Shown here one piece after another: positions 9,301 through 19,854 of a stretch of 64,000 bases of DNA. The translations under genes and the position numbers were made by a program. The notes below the pieces were generated by a model. It did no database searches, was not told the origin of the DNA, and saw nothing but the letters and a program-made list of their open reading frames with translations. This DNA is from Leptasterias polaris (taxonomy: Eukaryota > Echinodermata > Asteroidea > Forcipulatida > Asteriidae): the NCBI GenBank assembly GCA_037783415.1, contig JAZGTN010000022.1, forward strand, positions 6,608,001 through 6,672,000, read 5' to 3'. How positions within the stretch are numbered: position 1 is the first letter of the stretch; each line of letters starts with the position of its first letter.

Positions 9301-9872
9301 CTTTGATTGTAAATTTAAGGTATGTAAACCACAAAATAAATTGACAGCACTTTCTATGGTTTACATCTAATTATTACAAACCATGGTAAAAACACGTCAA
9401 AAATACGCTAAACAATTAATTGACAAACGGCGCCCCATAGCAACCCTTCCCTATTGACATGGAAAATATAGAAATACTTGAATTAAATCAAAATCTATGG
9501 TAGGTTCAGGAGTCAATGTAAAAAAAAATGTGATGATTTAAAGAAAAAAATTGATTCAATGGATTAAGCCAGAAATTGCTCAGATTGCACCACAGAGCAT
9601 CTAGAATAAAAAAAAAAATTCAGGGGCCCTTGGGCGGACCCCACGCCATAGCGCTTCGCGTTCATGCTACGCGCTCGTTCGGTCCTTTAAGAAAACTGGC
9701 TATTTATTTTTGTTCGCCTGCTACTTCAAAATCTGTGGACAACCCTGTTTTGAGTGAGTGTGACCTCATACGCAAGGGGTCTATTGATTGATGGGTTATT
9801 CTAGATAGATCCGGAAATCTCACTTTTGACCCTAAAACCAAAAGAAGAAAATGACTACAATCACATAAAGGA

Positions 9873-10238
9873 CTAAAGGAAGGAGGTATCCTTTGGTAAT
9901 TTCTCCAAAAAGTAATGACCATAAAAACTTACTCGGTAAAGAGCACTGGAGAGCTGTTAAATGATAGTATAAATATTATTAGAATCTTTGAAGTATTATG
10001 TAGTTTTAGAGGAAGAGGTAATTTTTCAACAAACGGATTGAATCTGAGAAAGTCTTTTGGCATCTTTTCTCAGGCATCTGAAAGCACACAATTCTATGCA
10101 ACAGTGAAGGGTGTTTTTCTTTCATTATTTTCTTGCAGCTTCAATGACCAATTTGAGCCAAAATTTTCACAGGTTTGGGATACACCAAGTGAGGGTACTT
10201 GTCTTTGACAATTACAGAAAGTATACCCTGCCTTTTAA
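9873..10238 (+). mobile_element. TTAA-type MITE, type D, full copy
   Basis: Starts CTAAAGGAAGGAGGTATCC, continues GGTAATTTCTCCAAAAAGTAATG, and ends TGACAATTACAGAAAGTATACCCTGCC then TTTTAA. The two ends form an imperfect inverted repeat, and TTAA lies at the right end (10235-10238). Internal blocks AGAGCACTGGAGAGCTGTT and ATTTTCACAGGTTTG recur in other copies. No coding. A TTAA target points to a piggyBac- or Kolobok-type transposase acting in trans. Confidence 0.75.
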
Positions 10239-10680
10239 TAAAGTTGTATTCCCTTTGTTATTTTATTGATACTGACAATGTGATACTGATAGTGAGACTA
10301 AGAAACTAATCTTGTTTTTAACAGTTAAGTCCAACACATCAACTAAATGTAAAAAAACCAAATAACTTACAGACTAGGCATTGTGTAGCCCTCAATCCTC
10401 CCATATCCTCTTAAATATTTTTCACTCCAAACCAAATTTGATTTGGACTTAGATGGGAACAATGCCCCACCCTGTAATAAGCAATTTATATTTGGGCCTC
10501 CCGGCCCAGTCGTTCTGAATCCGAATTTAGTTTTTAATTCAAGTTCAGTTTTATGGGCTGGGCGTGTTTCTGTAAGTTTGAAAAACATGTTCCAATTTGA
10601 AAATCAAACGGTTAACGACCAAGCCCAACTTTCCACCTGTTTCACGCGCACCTAGTCTTCACCTCAGCTTTTACATCCAG

Positions 10681-10718
10681 AAGTGGACTTTGCTGAGTAC
10701 CAGCGTAGATGTATGTAG
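10681..10718 (+). CDS. Weak candidate terminal exon of an unknown gene
   Basis: After a reasonable acceptor (CTTTTACATCCAG) a phase-2 reading gives VDFAEYQRRCM and a stop. The following ~500 bases are not obviously repetitive, and an AATAAA occurs near 11184. I recognise no family and the peptide is very short. It could pair with the possible first exon at 4464-4517, or be chance. Confidence 0.15.
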
Positions 10719-11260
10719 AAGGGATGAAACAACTTCCTTGGATGGGAATGCTGAAATTGGGCTTGGTACTCTATGTAGCTGTGACTACATAGTTGTATTG
10801 TCCCATCTTCGCAAGTTTTGTACATTCTATGGTCAACTGTACAACAAAGCATTGTTAGTGACTAGTGTACCATTGTAATCTTTGTTTGTGTATTAGATTG
10901 CAAACTGCTCTGCAGTTTGTGTGCGTTTGTATTGTAGTTTTACATTGACATGAATTCCTATAGAATGTAAACCTAGACTGCTATCGGTTTCATTTAGTTT
11001 CATCACACCATTTAGAAGGAAGTCGATTTGACCCTGCTGCTTGGTTTTGAAGGACTATATCTAGTACTTAGTGGTCTGGGAACATGGTAAATAGAAAGGA
11101 TGTGTTACCTGTTTGGCAAAACACCCTTCAACAGGAAATGAGACCTGTTCGAAACTAAATGAGGTTATAAATGAAATGAGGAAATAAAAACAAGTCGTGC
11201 ACTGCATTCGACAGTGTGTTAAAAGTAAAAAAACTATTTGTTTCACATTCAAACAGACAC
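10719..11260. other. No gene seen
   Basis: Non-repetitive AT-rich sequence with a GTTTGT-rich stretch near 10880-10930. Possible 3' UTR if the weak exon just upstream is real; otherwise intergenic. Confidence 0.35.
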
Positions 11261-11261
11261 C

Positions 11262-11465
11262 ACAGACATTTCTAAAAGTGCTCTAAATGGAGATTCAAAT
11301 TTTTTTGACCTGCTTTTTAAAATTTCTAATCAATTGGGCACTTCAGCTGAAATTATTTTGCAGGGAATGCTTACTACCAAATTACCGTCTTTATACCAAG
11401 TTGACTTTTGGATAGAAATTACAGAATTTATTTTTGAGGTCACTACCAAAGTATGACCCTACCTT
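11262..11465 (+). mobile_element. End fragment of a TTAA MITE (type C)
   Basis: Shares AATTTCTAATCAATTGGGCA, CAGCTGAAATTATTTTGCA and the terminal CCAAAGTATGACCCTACCTTT with the type C copies at 26971-27423 and 42729-43148. The left half is absent. Confidence 0.6.
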
Positions 11466-14150
11466 TAGCACAAAAATTATAACAACGAAATATTTGAAGC
11501 CTGTTCGTAAAAAGATCATATAAGTTTGACTGTAGTGAAAGCTGCAGTATTGTGAAAATGTAAAATCTTGTGCAAATCAACAGAAAGAAAAGACACCGCA
11601 TTAGTTTGGTAGTTGGCTGCATTGCTAAATTTACAAATCTCTTTGTTAATGTTAGATTTGTTTCTTTCATCTACATGTAGTAGGATTCAACTAGCAAGAT
11701 TTTAACAATATTTAAGGATATTACACACACCAAATTATTATTACAATCGCCTTAATTACTGCTCACTATAATATATACAAAAGCTCTGACACTTGTAACA
11801 GTGCAATCCATCATATTTACAATGTACTTGTTGTGATAGGTATTTAACAATGGCAGTCATTCATCAAGTTGTCCTGCAGTGAAATATCAGTGTATAGACC
11901 CAGTTTTATGGTAAAACTCAACTAATTAGTAATTTTGTCCTTGAGAAGGCCTGAGTGGTGAATAATTGAAAACCAGTAATGCTTTAATTGGTGAGCGCGG
12001 ATAGTGTACGGGTTATTTACAATTAATTCTCAATTGTGCCAATTTATGGTTACTCACTTGATGTGTGTTTTATTCGTGTCATTAACAATCAAGAATTGAG
12101 ACCTAAAACTGCATGCATTGAACATCACACAGTGTGCATACATTGTAAATCATACTGTACATTGTAGAGATGATTTTTAAAGTTGAATTGTATTCCAATG
12201 CTGTACAATCCCTCTCTAAAGTCAAGTATAAAGAAACATGTGGATCAAACATCATTTGGGAAGCAAATTTAATCTGATCCAAATTTTAATCTGATCCAAA
12301 TTAATTAAAATAATCCATTCATGCTAATGCTAGATCCATACACCCGTGCCACTTGCCAGCATTCTAGTGCCTAGACCGCCCTATGTTCTGGTGTTCCAAT
12401 CCTCAGTGAAAGAAACTCTAAATCCCAGCTTATAGTTTGGCCGCCCCAACTGTAACACTTAAATTGGGATTGGTTCCCACTACAGTTCGGACGATTCTAA
12501 AGTTCAGAGGGAACATTTGTACAGTGAATTGTATGTTTATTATGGAGTACCACAGTACTTTCCGAGACCCTAACACTGTTCCCAAGACTTACTATTCAGT
12601 CTATATTAATTTCCTGCTTTCTACATGTACTGCAACCCAGTGACTATTTTTATAAAATGTATAATAACCTTTAAAGATATTACAATGTACAAAACTTAAT
12701 CCCCTTTTCTGGTAGTAAATGCAACCCCGTACTGTACTATTGTGAAGATGAATGCTGGTGATTGGTGATGGAGGGTTACGATTATCGCAACTAGAACATT
12801 TACAGAGAGAATGTGAGACATGATTTGAATTTTTAAAGTTTGAATACAAGAGATCAGCTACCATGAAGAAACCAGCCTGTGTATAAGTGCCAAGGCGTAC
12901 ATCGTCACTGTGGGTGTACAAGTCTTTGATTTCTCATGCAGCATCGGTTCTTGCCTACAGATCAAAATTGGCGGTACATCCGAATGCTGAAAATCAATAG
13001 GTTGAATTGAAAGTACTGCTTTAAATAGAAACACCTGGCCCTCACAGTAGTGTAGAGCAAGATTCAGTACACACCCATGCTAAAGGAACAGGCATCATAA
13101 ATCGTGAAATACAAATGAATTTGTGACACATTTATTATTTAAGACTAGGGAAGCAGTTTTAATTATGATGCACTGTTCGGAGCCAAATGTTTTTATGGAC
13201 CACTTGAAGGAGTCCAACGGAAATTACTCTTTGTTCAACCCCAAATTATTGAAAAAATTTATGTTAATAACTTGTACCATATACATACATGTACATGTAC
13301 ATGTTACTACATGTAATGGGTGGTTCAGTACAAATACATGAGGACAGCCTTAGGTTTCAATTGTACTGACATTTCTTTGAGGCATGTAGTTTATTATAAA
13401 TACAAATATTGGATGCATAGGCCCTATGAGTGCATTGTGGGATTTGTTGCTGAATATAATAACAAGGTGAAAACATGAAACATGTGAAATCTGGAATATT
13501 TTATTTCACGAGGCACAAAGTGAGAAAGCAGATTTCACAGAGTGATTACATTCTGCGACAATGCACAAATGCAGCGCATTCAATATTTGTTTTGAAAAAC
13601 TCAACATAATTTTGAAAACTCTTCTTAGAAATAAAGTGGACGACTCTATGTAGACACCAACCTTGTCCGCCATGATGACATGACCTTGCCTCATTTGGAC
13701 AAACGGGCAGGGAAGTGTCCATTAATTATCGATATTGGATGGGCGCCCGTCCAATATTAACATTTGGAGCATCATGGCAGTAAATACATGGCAAAATAAT
13801 GGATGACACATGACAAATCATGTGTTCCACTAATTGAATGACAAAGATCTGTGTGTGTGATGTTTAAAAAAAACCAACCTAGAACCAAGAAGACAAAAAA
13901 AGAAAACAACTGTCAACAAAAGTATTTATTCCATGTAGCAACGAGAATGTGAATCGTAACCATGCATGGCATTTGACTGTGCGCATTATTTGTTCATGCA
14001 CATTGGAAACCGACACATAAACACATTTGCTTGAAAGCACATCCGATAATTTAGATTTGAATGTCTGGAAGGCATGTTGTTTTGACAGGTGTTTAATAAG
14101 AAGTCCTCTTCAAATTAGCTATTAGAAATTAACAGAAAAAAGTAATTGAT
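11466..14150. other. Intergenic, no gene seen
   Basis: AT-rich DNA with scattered ACATGTAC motifs (13285-13310), a short tandem TTAATCTGATCCAAAT pair at 12270-12303 and a 26-bp near-perfect palindrome centred on GGGCGCCC at 13732-13757. ORFs here are short and resemble nothing known. Confidence 0.5.
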
Positions 14151-14154
14151 ACTA

Positions 14155-14477
14155 TATTGGCCATACAATGTTGAAATAACATAACGAAAAGTCGTGCGCA
14201 GTTGCTTTACTTTACGCGCTTATTCGTCATTAACCACACGCACGGTATGAAAACGGACACTGCCCTTTCTTTTCAAAATGTGATAACTTGCTCATAAAAT
14301 ATCGAAAACACTTGTAGCTTTCACCAAACTGCAGTCAACTTAACAGATTTTTAATAGTTTGACTTTTTAGAATCTGTAATATGTGCAACATAGCGCCTTT
14401 TTATTTTTTCATTTCATAAGCGAACCAAAATGTTATGGGAACTTGTTAATTTTTCTTAAAAATTGTAGAATCTGCGT
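14155..14477 (+). mobile_element. Dispersed repeat (type F), copy 1
   Basis: Matches 41336-41650 in opposite orientation over ~320 bp. Shared blocks include GTCGTGCGCAGTTGCTTTAC, AGCTTTCACCAAACTGCAGT and GAACCAAAATGTTATGGGAA. Both copies lie next to a tRNA-derived SINE. No terminal inverted repeat is obvious; non-coding; class unknown. Confidence 0.7.
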
Positions 14478-14560
14478 GCTAATGGTAAGATTCGAACCCA
14501 CAACCTTTGCCATTCTAGAGCAGATGTCTTACCGCTAACCCTATAGATATGGGACTCTTC
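14478..14560 (-). mobile_element. tRNA-derived SINE head, minus strand
   Basis: On minus, a GGTAAGACATCTGCTCTAGA A-box region is followed by a GGTTGTGGGTTCGAATC B box. This is the head of the SINE family also seen at 21700, 25568, 34795 and 41700. It is cut short on its 5' side, and its 3' body is replaced by the type F repeat. Confidence 0.7.
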
Positions 14561-14883
14561 CTCTGTGCTGTACACAGATACAGAGTCCTAAATATTAGGG
14601 CCTGTTTCTGGGGTGGAAAATTTTCAAAGCTTCATAACTCAAATCTTACCTGCAAGAAACCACTATTTTCACCGGATTCACAATCCATAGCGGCATACAT
14701 GTTTCTGCAGTGTGTTTTGGACGTCATATATTCCTCATTAATCCATCATTTTCATGAAATAATGCAGCTCTCAACGTTCAAAAATTCTGAACTTTAAACA
14801 CGGTTTATTGAGAAAAACCATTTTCCTTATAAATGTTAAATTAACAGAAAATAATAGACATTGGTCATGGGTCGTGATTAAAT

Positions 14884-15003
14884 CAGCTCGGCGGTTGTGG
14901 CTATGGCTATGGCTGTTGCTAAGGGTGTTACTATGGGAACCCTATGCCTCACAGCATGTTAATGTGATGATCAAGCCACAGCCGAAGCCATCTATTTGGA
15001 CTT
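14884..15003. mobile_element. Small GCTACA-type MITE
   Basis: The ends are CGGTTGTGGCTATGGCTATG and, inverted, CAAGCCACAGCCGAAGCC. The core TGTTGCTAAGGGTGTTACTA matches the foldback-arm copies. More diverged than those, so older or from another subfamily. Confidence 0.65.
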
Positions 15004-15075
15004 GGTATTAAATGCAGAGTATCTCACTCTTTCAACAGTGACTAGGAAATTGAAATCAAAAGCACTTGTTTTTAA

Positions 15076-15425
15076 TGGGAGGGTATACCTTTAGTATTTA
15101 CACCTAAAAATTAATGACCAAAAATTCTTACTTGGTAAAAAGCACTGCAGCTGTTGATAATGCTTAAATCATTTTGAGAAACGATTCCCTTCTAAGGAAT
15201 GTGGTTTTAGAGAAAGGGATTCTAAAAAATCTTTAAATCTGAGAAATGTTTCTGCATGAAACGTATTTCAGATTGTGTTTTCCAATTACGGATTATTCTT
15301 CTCTCCTAACTTTTGGCAATACCTCAAAAATGCTATCACCTTTTCAAATGAAATTTGAACAGGTTAGTTTTATTGTATATACCTACATTTATATAGGATC
15401 AAAAAACCAAAGGTATACTTTGCCT
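15076..15425 (+). mobile_element. TTAA MITE, type B, full copy
   Basis: TTAA lies at 15072-15075 and 15426-15429. Ends are TGGGAGGGTATACCTTTAGT and, inverted, CCAAAGGTATACTTTGCC. The interior contains two inverted blocks around TTTGAGAAACGATTCCCTTC and TTTAAATCTGAGAAATGTTT, then a TTCAAATGAAATTTGAACAG, TTTTATTGTATATACC region shared with 56240-56600 and 63355-63578. Non-coding, 350 bp. Confidence 0.8.
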
Positions 15426-15429
15426 TTAA

Positions 15430-15930
15430 AACTAACTTCACAACCAGAACCTACGTGTATAAGGTATGTAGTGGTACAGCTCCTAATTAAAAAAATTCCT
15501 GTTAATGTGACAATAAATTTTAGAGCTTCTAATTAAGATTTTTCCAGTTAATGTGACAATAAATTTTGTACAGTGTATTATCAAACGAGCCGAATTTTCC
15601 ACATTTCATACCTGCATTTTATGTACAGAACATGACCAAAAATCTTGCAATTTATTTAACGACAGCTTTCTAACAGTATGTTTTGACTTGGATTTTATAG
15701 TTCATTTAATATCTACATCCCAATCCTCTTTGTCCCTGGAGTGGAGGGCATTTAATAACCACTGCATGTATCTATCAAAACCTTGAAAGTTAAATCGTTC
15801 CACACTTCTCTAACAATGACTCTCTGTGTCCAGACAAAGGTGCCATGTTGTTTGTTAGATCATGTGTTAATAGAAACATGGTGAACAACAATAGAGACAG
15901 AAACTAAAACATGTTCAAAGCATTCATCAG
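15430..15930. other. No gene seen
   Basis: Contains a ~53-bp tandem duplication (GTTAATGTGACAATAAATTTT at 15500 and 15553) but no coding signal. Confidence 0.45.
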
Positions 15931-15932
15931 TG

Positions 15933-16475
15933 CCAGGGCCCGATTCCGTAAAGCCTGGGCTCAATTTCATTGCTCTGCTAACCGTAAGCAAAGAATCGGC
16001 CCTTACAGAAGCAGGGAATTCCGCGCTTACGTCAAGCGTATTCACAGGTTAGCAGGGAATTTTTGCTTGTGCGCTTGCATATTCTACGTTAATAAGCATT
16101 CTACGCTTACACAGCTAGCGCAGAAATTTGGCGCTTGCTCGGTAAGCAGAGAATGGTGATCGCAAGCGCAGAATTTGGTGGTAAGCAGAGCCATGAAATT
16201 GGACCCTGTAAGCACAGAAACTTGCTAGGTACAGAGAAATATTGCTTAGCAGAAACAGGTTATCAGCCTTAATGCTATGAAGTTTACATTGTTGTGACTG
16301 GTGTCCCCATTCTTTTTATGCTGAGCAAAGGAATTTCCTAAGCAGTTTTCCCCCTGCTTTTTCGGATCAGCAGGTCTGTGTGGTGATTGTTTACATTGTT
16401 GTGACTGGTGCCCCACTTTTTTTGCTGAGCAAAAAAATTTGCTAAGCAGTTTTTCCCTTGCATATTGGGATAAGC
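15933..16475. mobile_element. GTAAGC-rich MITE complex (type G)
   Basis: Starts CCAGGGCCCGATTCCGTAAAG and contains many GTAAGC/GCTTAC and CAGAATTT blocks, in part inverted, ending near AAATTGGACCCTGTAAGCAC at 16198-16217. This is the GGGCCCAATTTCATAG family also at 30353, 37955 and 55512. Downstream, 16278-16475 has a ~109-bp tandem duplication of TTTACATTGTTGTGACTGGT with a TTTGCTGAGCAAA palindrome. The long ORF on plus (15911-16159) is only this repeat read through. Confidence 0.6.
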
Positions 16476-17980
16476 AGGTCACTGTAGTAATACATGTACA
16501 TGGTGGCAATATGTCATGTTCCTTTTGTTCAACAGTAATAATGAACACTAATTTGACCATCAGTAAGGGGCCAGACTTATTTGTCATCCCAGCCTCAGTT
16601 TGGTTCATATTAATGTGAATGGACGAAAAGAATAAGGATGGACATGATTAAGAAATTTAGATTAATTTGATTTCAATTTCCCAAAATCTCCAACTACTTT
16701 TAAAAGCAAAAAAACAAAAGCCATCTGCTTTGCATTAAACAAAATAAATTGGAGTCATTTTCAATTAATTATTTTCATTTAGTTAAGTATAAATTAATGA
16801 CACTCATTGGCAAGGGGGGGGGGGCATAAAGAAAACATTTAAAACAACTGCTGTTCCGACTACTATGTCTGAACAGCTAAATATCCATTATCAGGTTGCC
16901 AACTTTCCTGGTTGGTTAACCATGCTTGAATATTGGTAATTACGAAATGTATAAAGAAAAACATAAACTATGTGTTAAAAAACCCTTTATAATTCTCAAT
17001 TTGCAAATAAGCAAAAGCAATGGACCATTTCTAGAAATTGGCTACACAACTTTTCTTCCTCGTAATTTAGATGGCAAAATCTTGTCATTAAATTATTGCC
17101 TGTCTTTGATGATGTTGTGCAGACCGTGCACAATCAATAACACTGATTATTGCAGTACATGTACGTGACATCATAGGTTCCTATGTGTTTATCTTCAAGT
17201 ATGCCTACATGACAGGTGTAATCAGAATATTTTAAGATAATGTCAGCGAGTTTGAAGTGAGCACTTATTTACACAAATATTCAAGGGTTTCTTTTGTATC
17301 TGCACACAGATTGTAAAATTTTATAAGTGTACTTAGGATTGTTTGTTTAATTGGTTTGACACTTGTTTATTTCTATTATTATTGTTGTTTAGTTTACCTC
17401 AACAAATGTAAAATACAACAATCTACAGAGCAATATTAGGGCAGAAGATTGTGCAAAGGAAATTACAATGAAACAAGTAAATGAACATTACAGAAAAAAT
17501 AAGAAAAACAGATTGAAATAAATCAACATTATTATCTAACTGAGATCCTATTCACAACGTCATGCCAGGAGTGTTGATGCCTCAGTATAATTGGAAGGTC
17601 CTTAATATGAAACTCCGTGTCTCTGCCAAATGAATAAGCAAATAAATAAATAAGGGGGAAAACAAGAAATTGAATGAGTAGGCTTAACAAAAATAGAAGT
17701 AGGAGACAGCAACAGAATGATTGAGGGCTGAACATGCAGTGACGAAAACTAAACCAAGAAAAGAGAAAGTAAATCCAAACAATCTCACGGATCAGGGACA
17801 ACAAAAGTAATCTCACTTAAAGCTGCCCCATGCATGAACAAAGATAACTAGAGGGTTAAATCAAAACACAAAGGATGGGATTGGGAACATGATGAGAATG
17901 ACTGCTTGTGTTTACTCACTGCCTATATTCATCAACAGAGACCAACTAATATGAGATAGGGTTTAAGCAAGCATAAATGT
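16476..17980. other. Intergenic, no gene seen
   Basis: AT-rich, with a G-run at 16816-16824 and an ATAAATAAATAA tract near 17640. The ORF at 17532-17816 (-) is hydrophobic but reads through A/T-rich DNA and matches nothing I know. Confidence 0.5.
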
Positions 17981-18345
17981 TTCTTCATCTTTTACTTCTT
18001 CATCTTTTACTTCTTCTTCTTCTTTTACTTCTTCTTCTTCTTTTACTTCTTCTTCATCTTTTACTTCTTCTTTTTCCTTTGAGTGCTGCCTTCAAATGAT
18101 TGAAGATTAACGCACTGCCAGACACACTGAGGTGAACCCCCTCTCTTCACGATAAGTGTACTGGGGTCTTTTACGTGCATTGATAGTTTTTATAACAACA
18201 CACGGGTCCAACGGCTTCTGTCTAATTCGAAGGACATAGCAGTAATGGTTTAGTGTCAAGACCGGGTCTCGAACCCACACTCTGCTGATCAGAAACACAA
18301 GAGCTTGAGTTCGGTGCTCTTAACCGCTCGGCCATGACACGCCAT
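17981..18345 (-). mobile_element. tRNA-Leu/Ser-like SINE with TTC-rich tail, minus strand
   Basis: Read on minus: a tRNA-like head (CATGGCCGAGCGGTTAAGAG A-box region, long variable arm, GTGGGTTCGAGACCC B box), a body with GCACGTAAAAGACCCCAGTA and GTGTCTGGCAGTGCGTTA, then an (AAG)n-type tail at 17981-18078. The CGAGCGGTTAAG head and long variable arm point to a class II (Leu or Ser) tRNA ancestor. Related heads lie at 52325 and 52717. It is too diverged and extended to be a working tRNA gene. Confidence 0.85.
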
Positions 18346-18453
18346 CCCTTGCAAGGTAATGATGATTGATAGTGATTGTTCATTATTAAATTATTTTTAA
18401 TCTGAAAGATTGCCTTTTATACACCTAATTACATTACATGTATATGCAGTATA

Positions 18454-18830
18454 TAGGGCCCAAAATTTACACCAGACCTCAGGCCCGAGGCCAGTGATTT
18501 CAGCGTCAGGCCAATAAACTCATGATCGGACAAGTCTAGCAGTCACTTGGTTGTCAATAATATGTCACTGTGTAAAATCTTTCTGATTTTTTTGTTTCAA
18601 ATATTGACTTTGAGTCTGATAAATATCATTCAATTCTGTTGAGTATTAAAGTACGCTTGCAAATAAGACAAATGGGATAAATCTTATGTAATGATGCTTG
18701 TTAACATGAACCATTTTCAACGTTTAATCCTCATTTGGATTCTGGTCTTGTAAAAACAATTCTGATCCAGTAAAATTTGGAGCTGTGAGATTGTGGACCC
18801 ACCCTACCCCCCTCCAAAATCCCAGCCCTG
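18454..18830 (+). mobile_element. 376-bp hAT-like element, copy A
   Basis: The left end TAGGGCCCAAAATTTACAC and right end CCCAGCCCTG are decayed forms of CAGGGCTCGAATTTTACAC. GTATA at 18449-18453 and 18831-18835 is a perfect 5-bp target duplication. Internal landmarks are GGCCCGAGGCCAGTGATTT, the GGCCAATAAACTCATGA block and TCTGGTCTTGTAAAAACAAT. Length 377 bp. No transposase. Confidence 0.85.
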
Positions 18831-18835
18831 GTATA

Positions 18836-19724
18836 AAGCACATGTACCAATTGTCCCGAGAAATATTACCATCTCATATATAATGCTGTGTACAGCTACA
18901 CTTAATTTCTTATTCCAGTCTACCAAATGAGCACACACTGTATCAACCTATACAAACTACAGAATTGAAATGAAATTGTTCTTGAAGACCAATAAGGGGG
19001 GAGAGGGTGTGATTCTTTCATAAGGGTTAAAAAAGTTACATATATTGCACAACACAAGTTAAACATTTATTTTTTGGGAAAAAATGGAGACACCAGGATT
19101 TAACGGTATTTCTATACTTGATTACAATGCTACAGTACATAGTCATAAACTTCACAATTCCAATTAACATTCAAGTATTCACAATACACATAGCCAAAGT
19201 TGACTTTCCCTGTACCATTTTAGGGGGGGGGGGGGGGGGGGTGGGTAGCTTTGACAATAGTACAGATGGTAGACCCAGGAGACCCCCCATGCAAATGTTG
19301 ACAGTCTGTCAAACTTTCACTGAGCTAACACAACAATCTATTCAAATGCTCTTGACACTTCATCTACTCATCAATGAACAAACACAGTGCCAGGGCCCAT
19401 GGTTGGAGGTTCAGGGAAATGGGAATGTGGCGATGGATTAAAAGGGCCAATTGACCTGACTGTGTACACACTATCAGAGCCCTCACCCTCTCTGGTTAGC
19501 GGGCGTGTTTTGGTGGTGTTGACCAGGAAAAAAATACATCGATGCTATTGACCATACTGTATTCGCATGAAGCAAATACTGCAGATTCATTGTTAGGTTG
19601 TTGGTTTAGTCATTCTGTATTTTTTAATACATGTACAGTGTAGGCCTATAGTGTTTTGGATTTTTTAAAGCTAAGGCCTAAGTTTCCATTTTGATTATAG
19701 TACATGTCCATGTTAATGTTTGTG
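18836..19724. other. No gene seen
   Basis: Holds a G tract of about 18 at 19225-19242 and otherwise unremarkable AT-rich DNA. ORF 19118-19441 reads through the G tract as polyglycine and is rejected as a gene. Confidence 0.45.
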
Positions 19725-19822
19725 TAAGCGCCATGAGCACTTTTGTGGATTTGTGCGCTTTATAATTAGCTGTTCCGAACTTTCAGTCGGAACAGCTTTT
19801 GAAATCGTCCAGATTTTTATTA

Positions 19823-19854
<32 letters not shown>

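Larger units (their letters stand above)
5491..9439. mobile_element. Foldback transposon, two ~1.85-kb inverted arms
   Basis: The left arm starts TATGGGGCGCCGTTTGTC and the right arm ends with its reverse complement. The arms mirror each other in order: unique end, 37-bp palindromic array, small GCTACA-type MITE, retroelement-like coding fragment, 21-bp array, then a ~270-bp loop. GCAACC at 5485-5490 and 9440-9445 is a 6-bp target duplication. The arms differ by only a few single-base indels in the coding part (for example near 6677, 6973 and 7005), so they are young or kept alike by gene conversion. Long TIRs full of tandem repeats are the hallmark of foldback elements, such as TU of sea urchins and FB or Galileo of flies. 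No transposase is present. Confidence 0.85.
5172..9747. mobile_element. Non-autonomous hAT-like element interrupted by a foldback element
   Basis: Both ends carry the inverted 12-mer CAGGGTTGTCCA. TTTTG lies at 5166-5170 and 9748-9752, a likely 5-bp target duplication with one extra G on the left. The right end reads inward through TAGCAGGCGA, and its counterpart on the left is GC-rich (GCCGGCTGCCGGCG). No transposase is seen. After removing the nested foldback element (5491-9439) about 620 bp remains, a plausible size for a deletion derivative. hAT membership rests on the CAGGG terminus, so it is tentative. Confidence 0.65.

Noticed and set aside
15911..16159. Arg-rich ORF of 82 codons
   Set aside because: It reads through a type G MITE rich in GTAAGC blocks, and the same text recurs in other non-coding copies.
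18222..18342. Functional tRNA-Leu or tRNA-Ser gene on minus
   Set aside because: Head joined to a SINE body and TTC-rich tail; related decayed heads at 52325 and 52717.
19118..19441. Glycine-rich ORF
   Set aside because: The polyglycine is a G homopolymer of about 18 bases.
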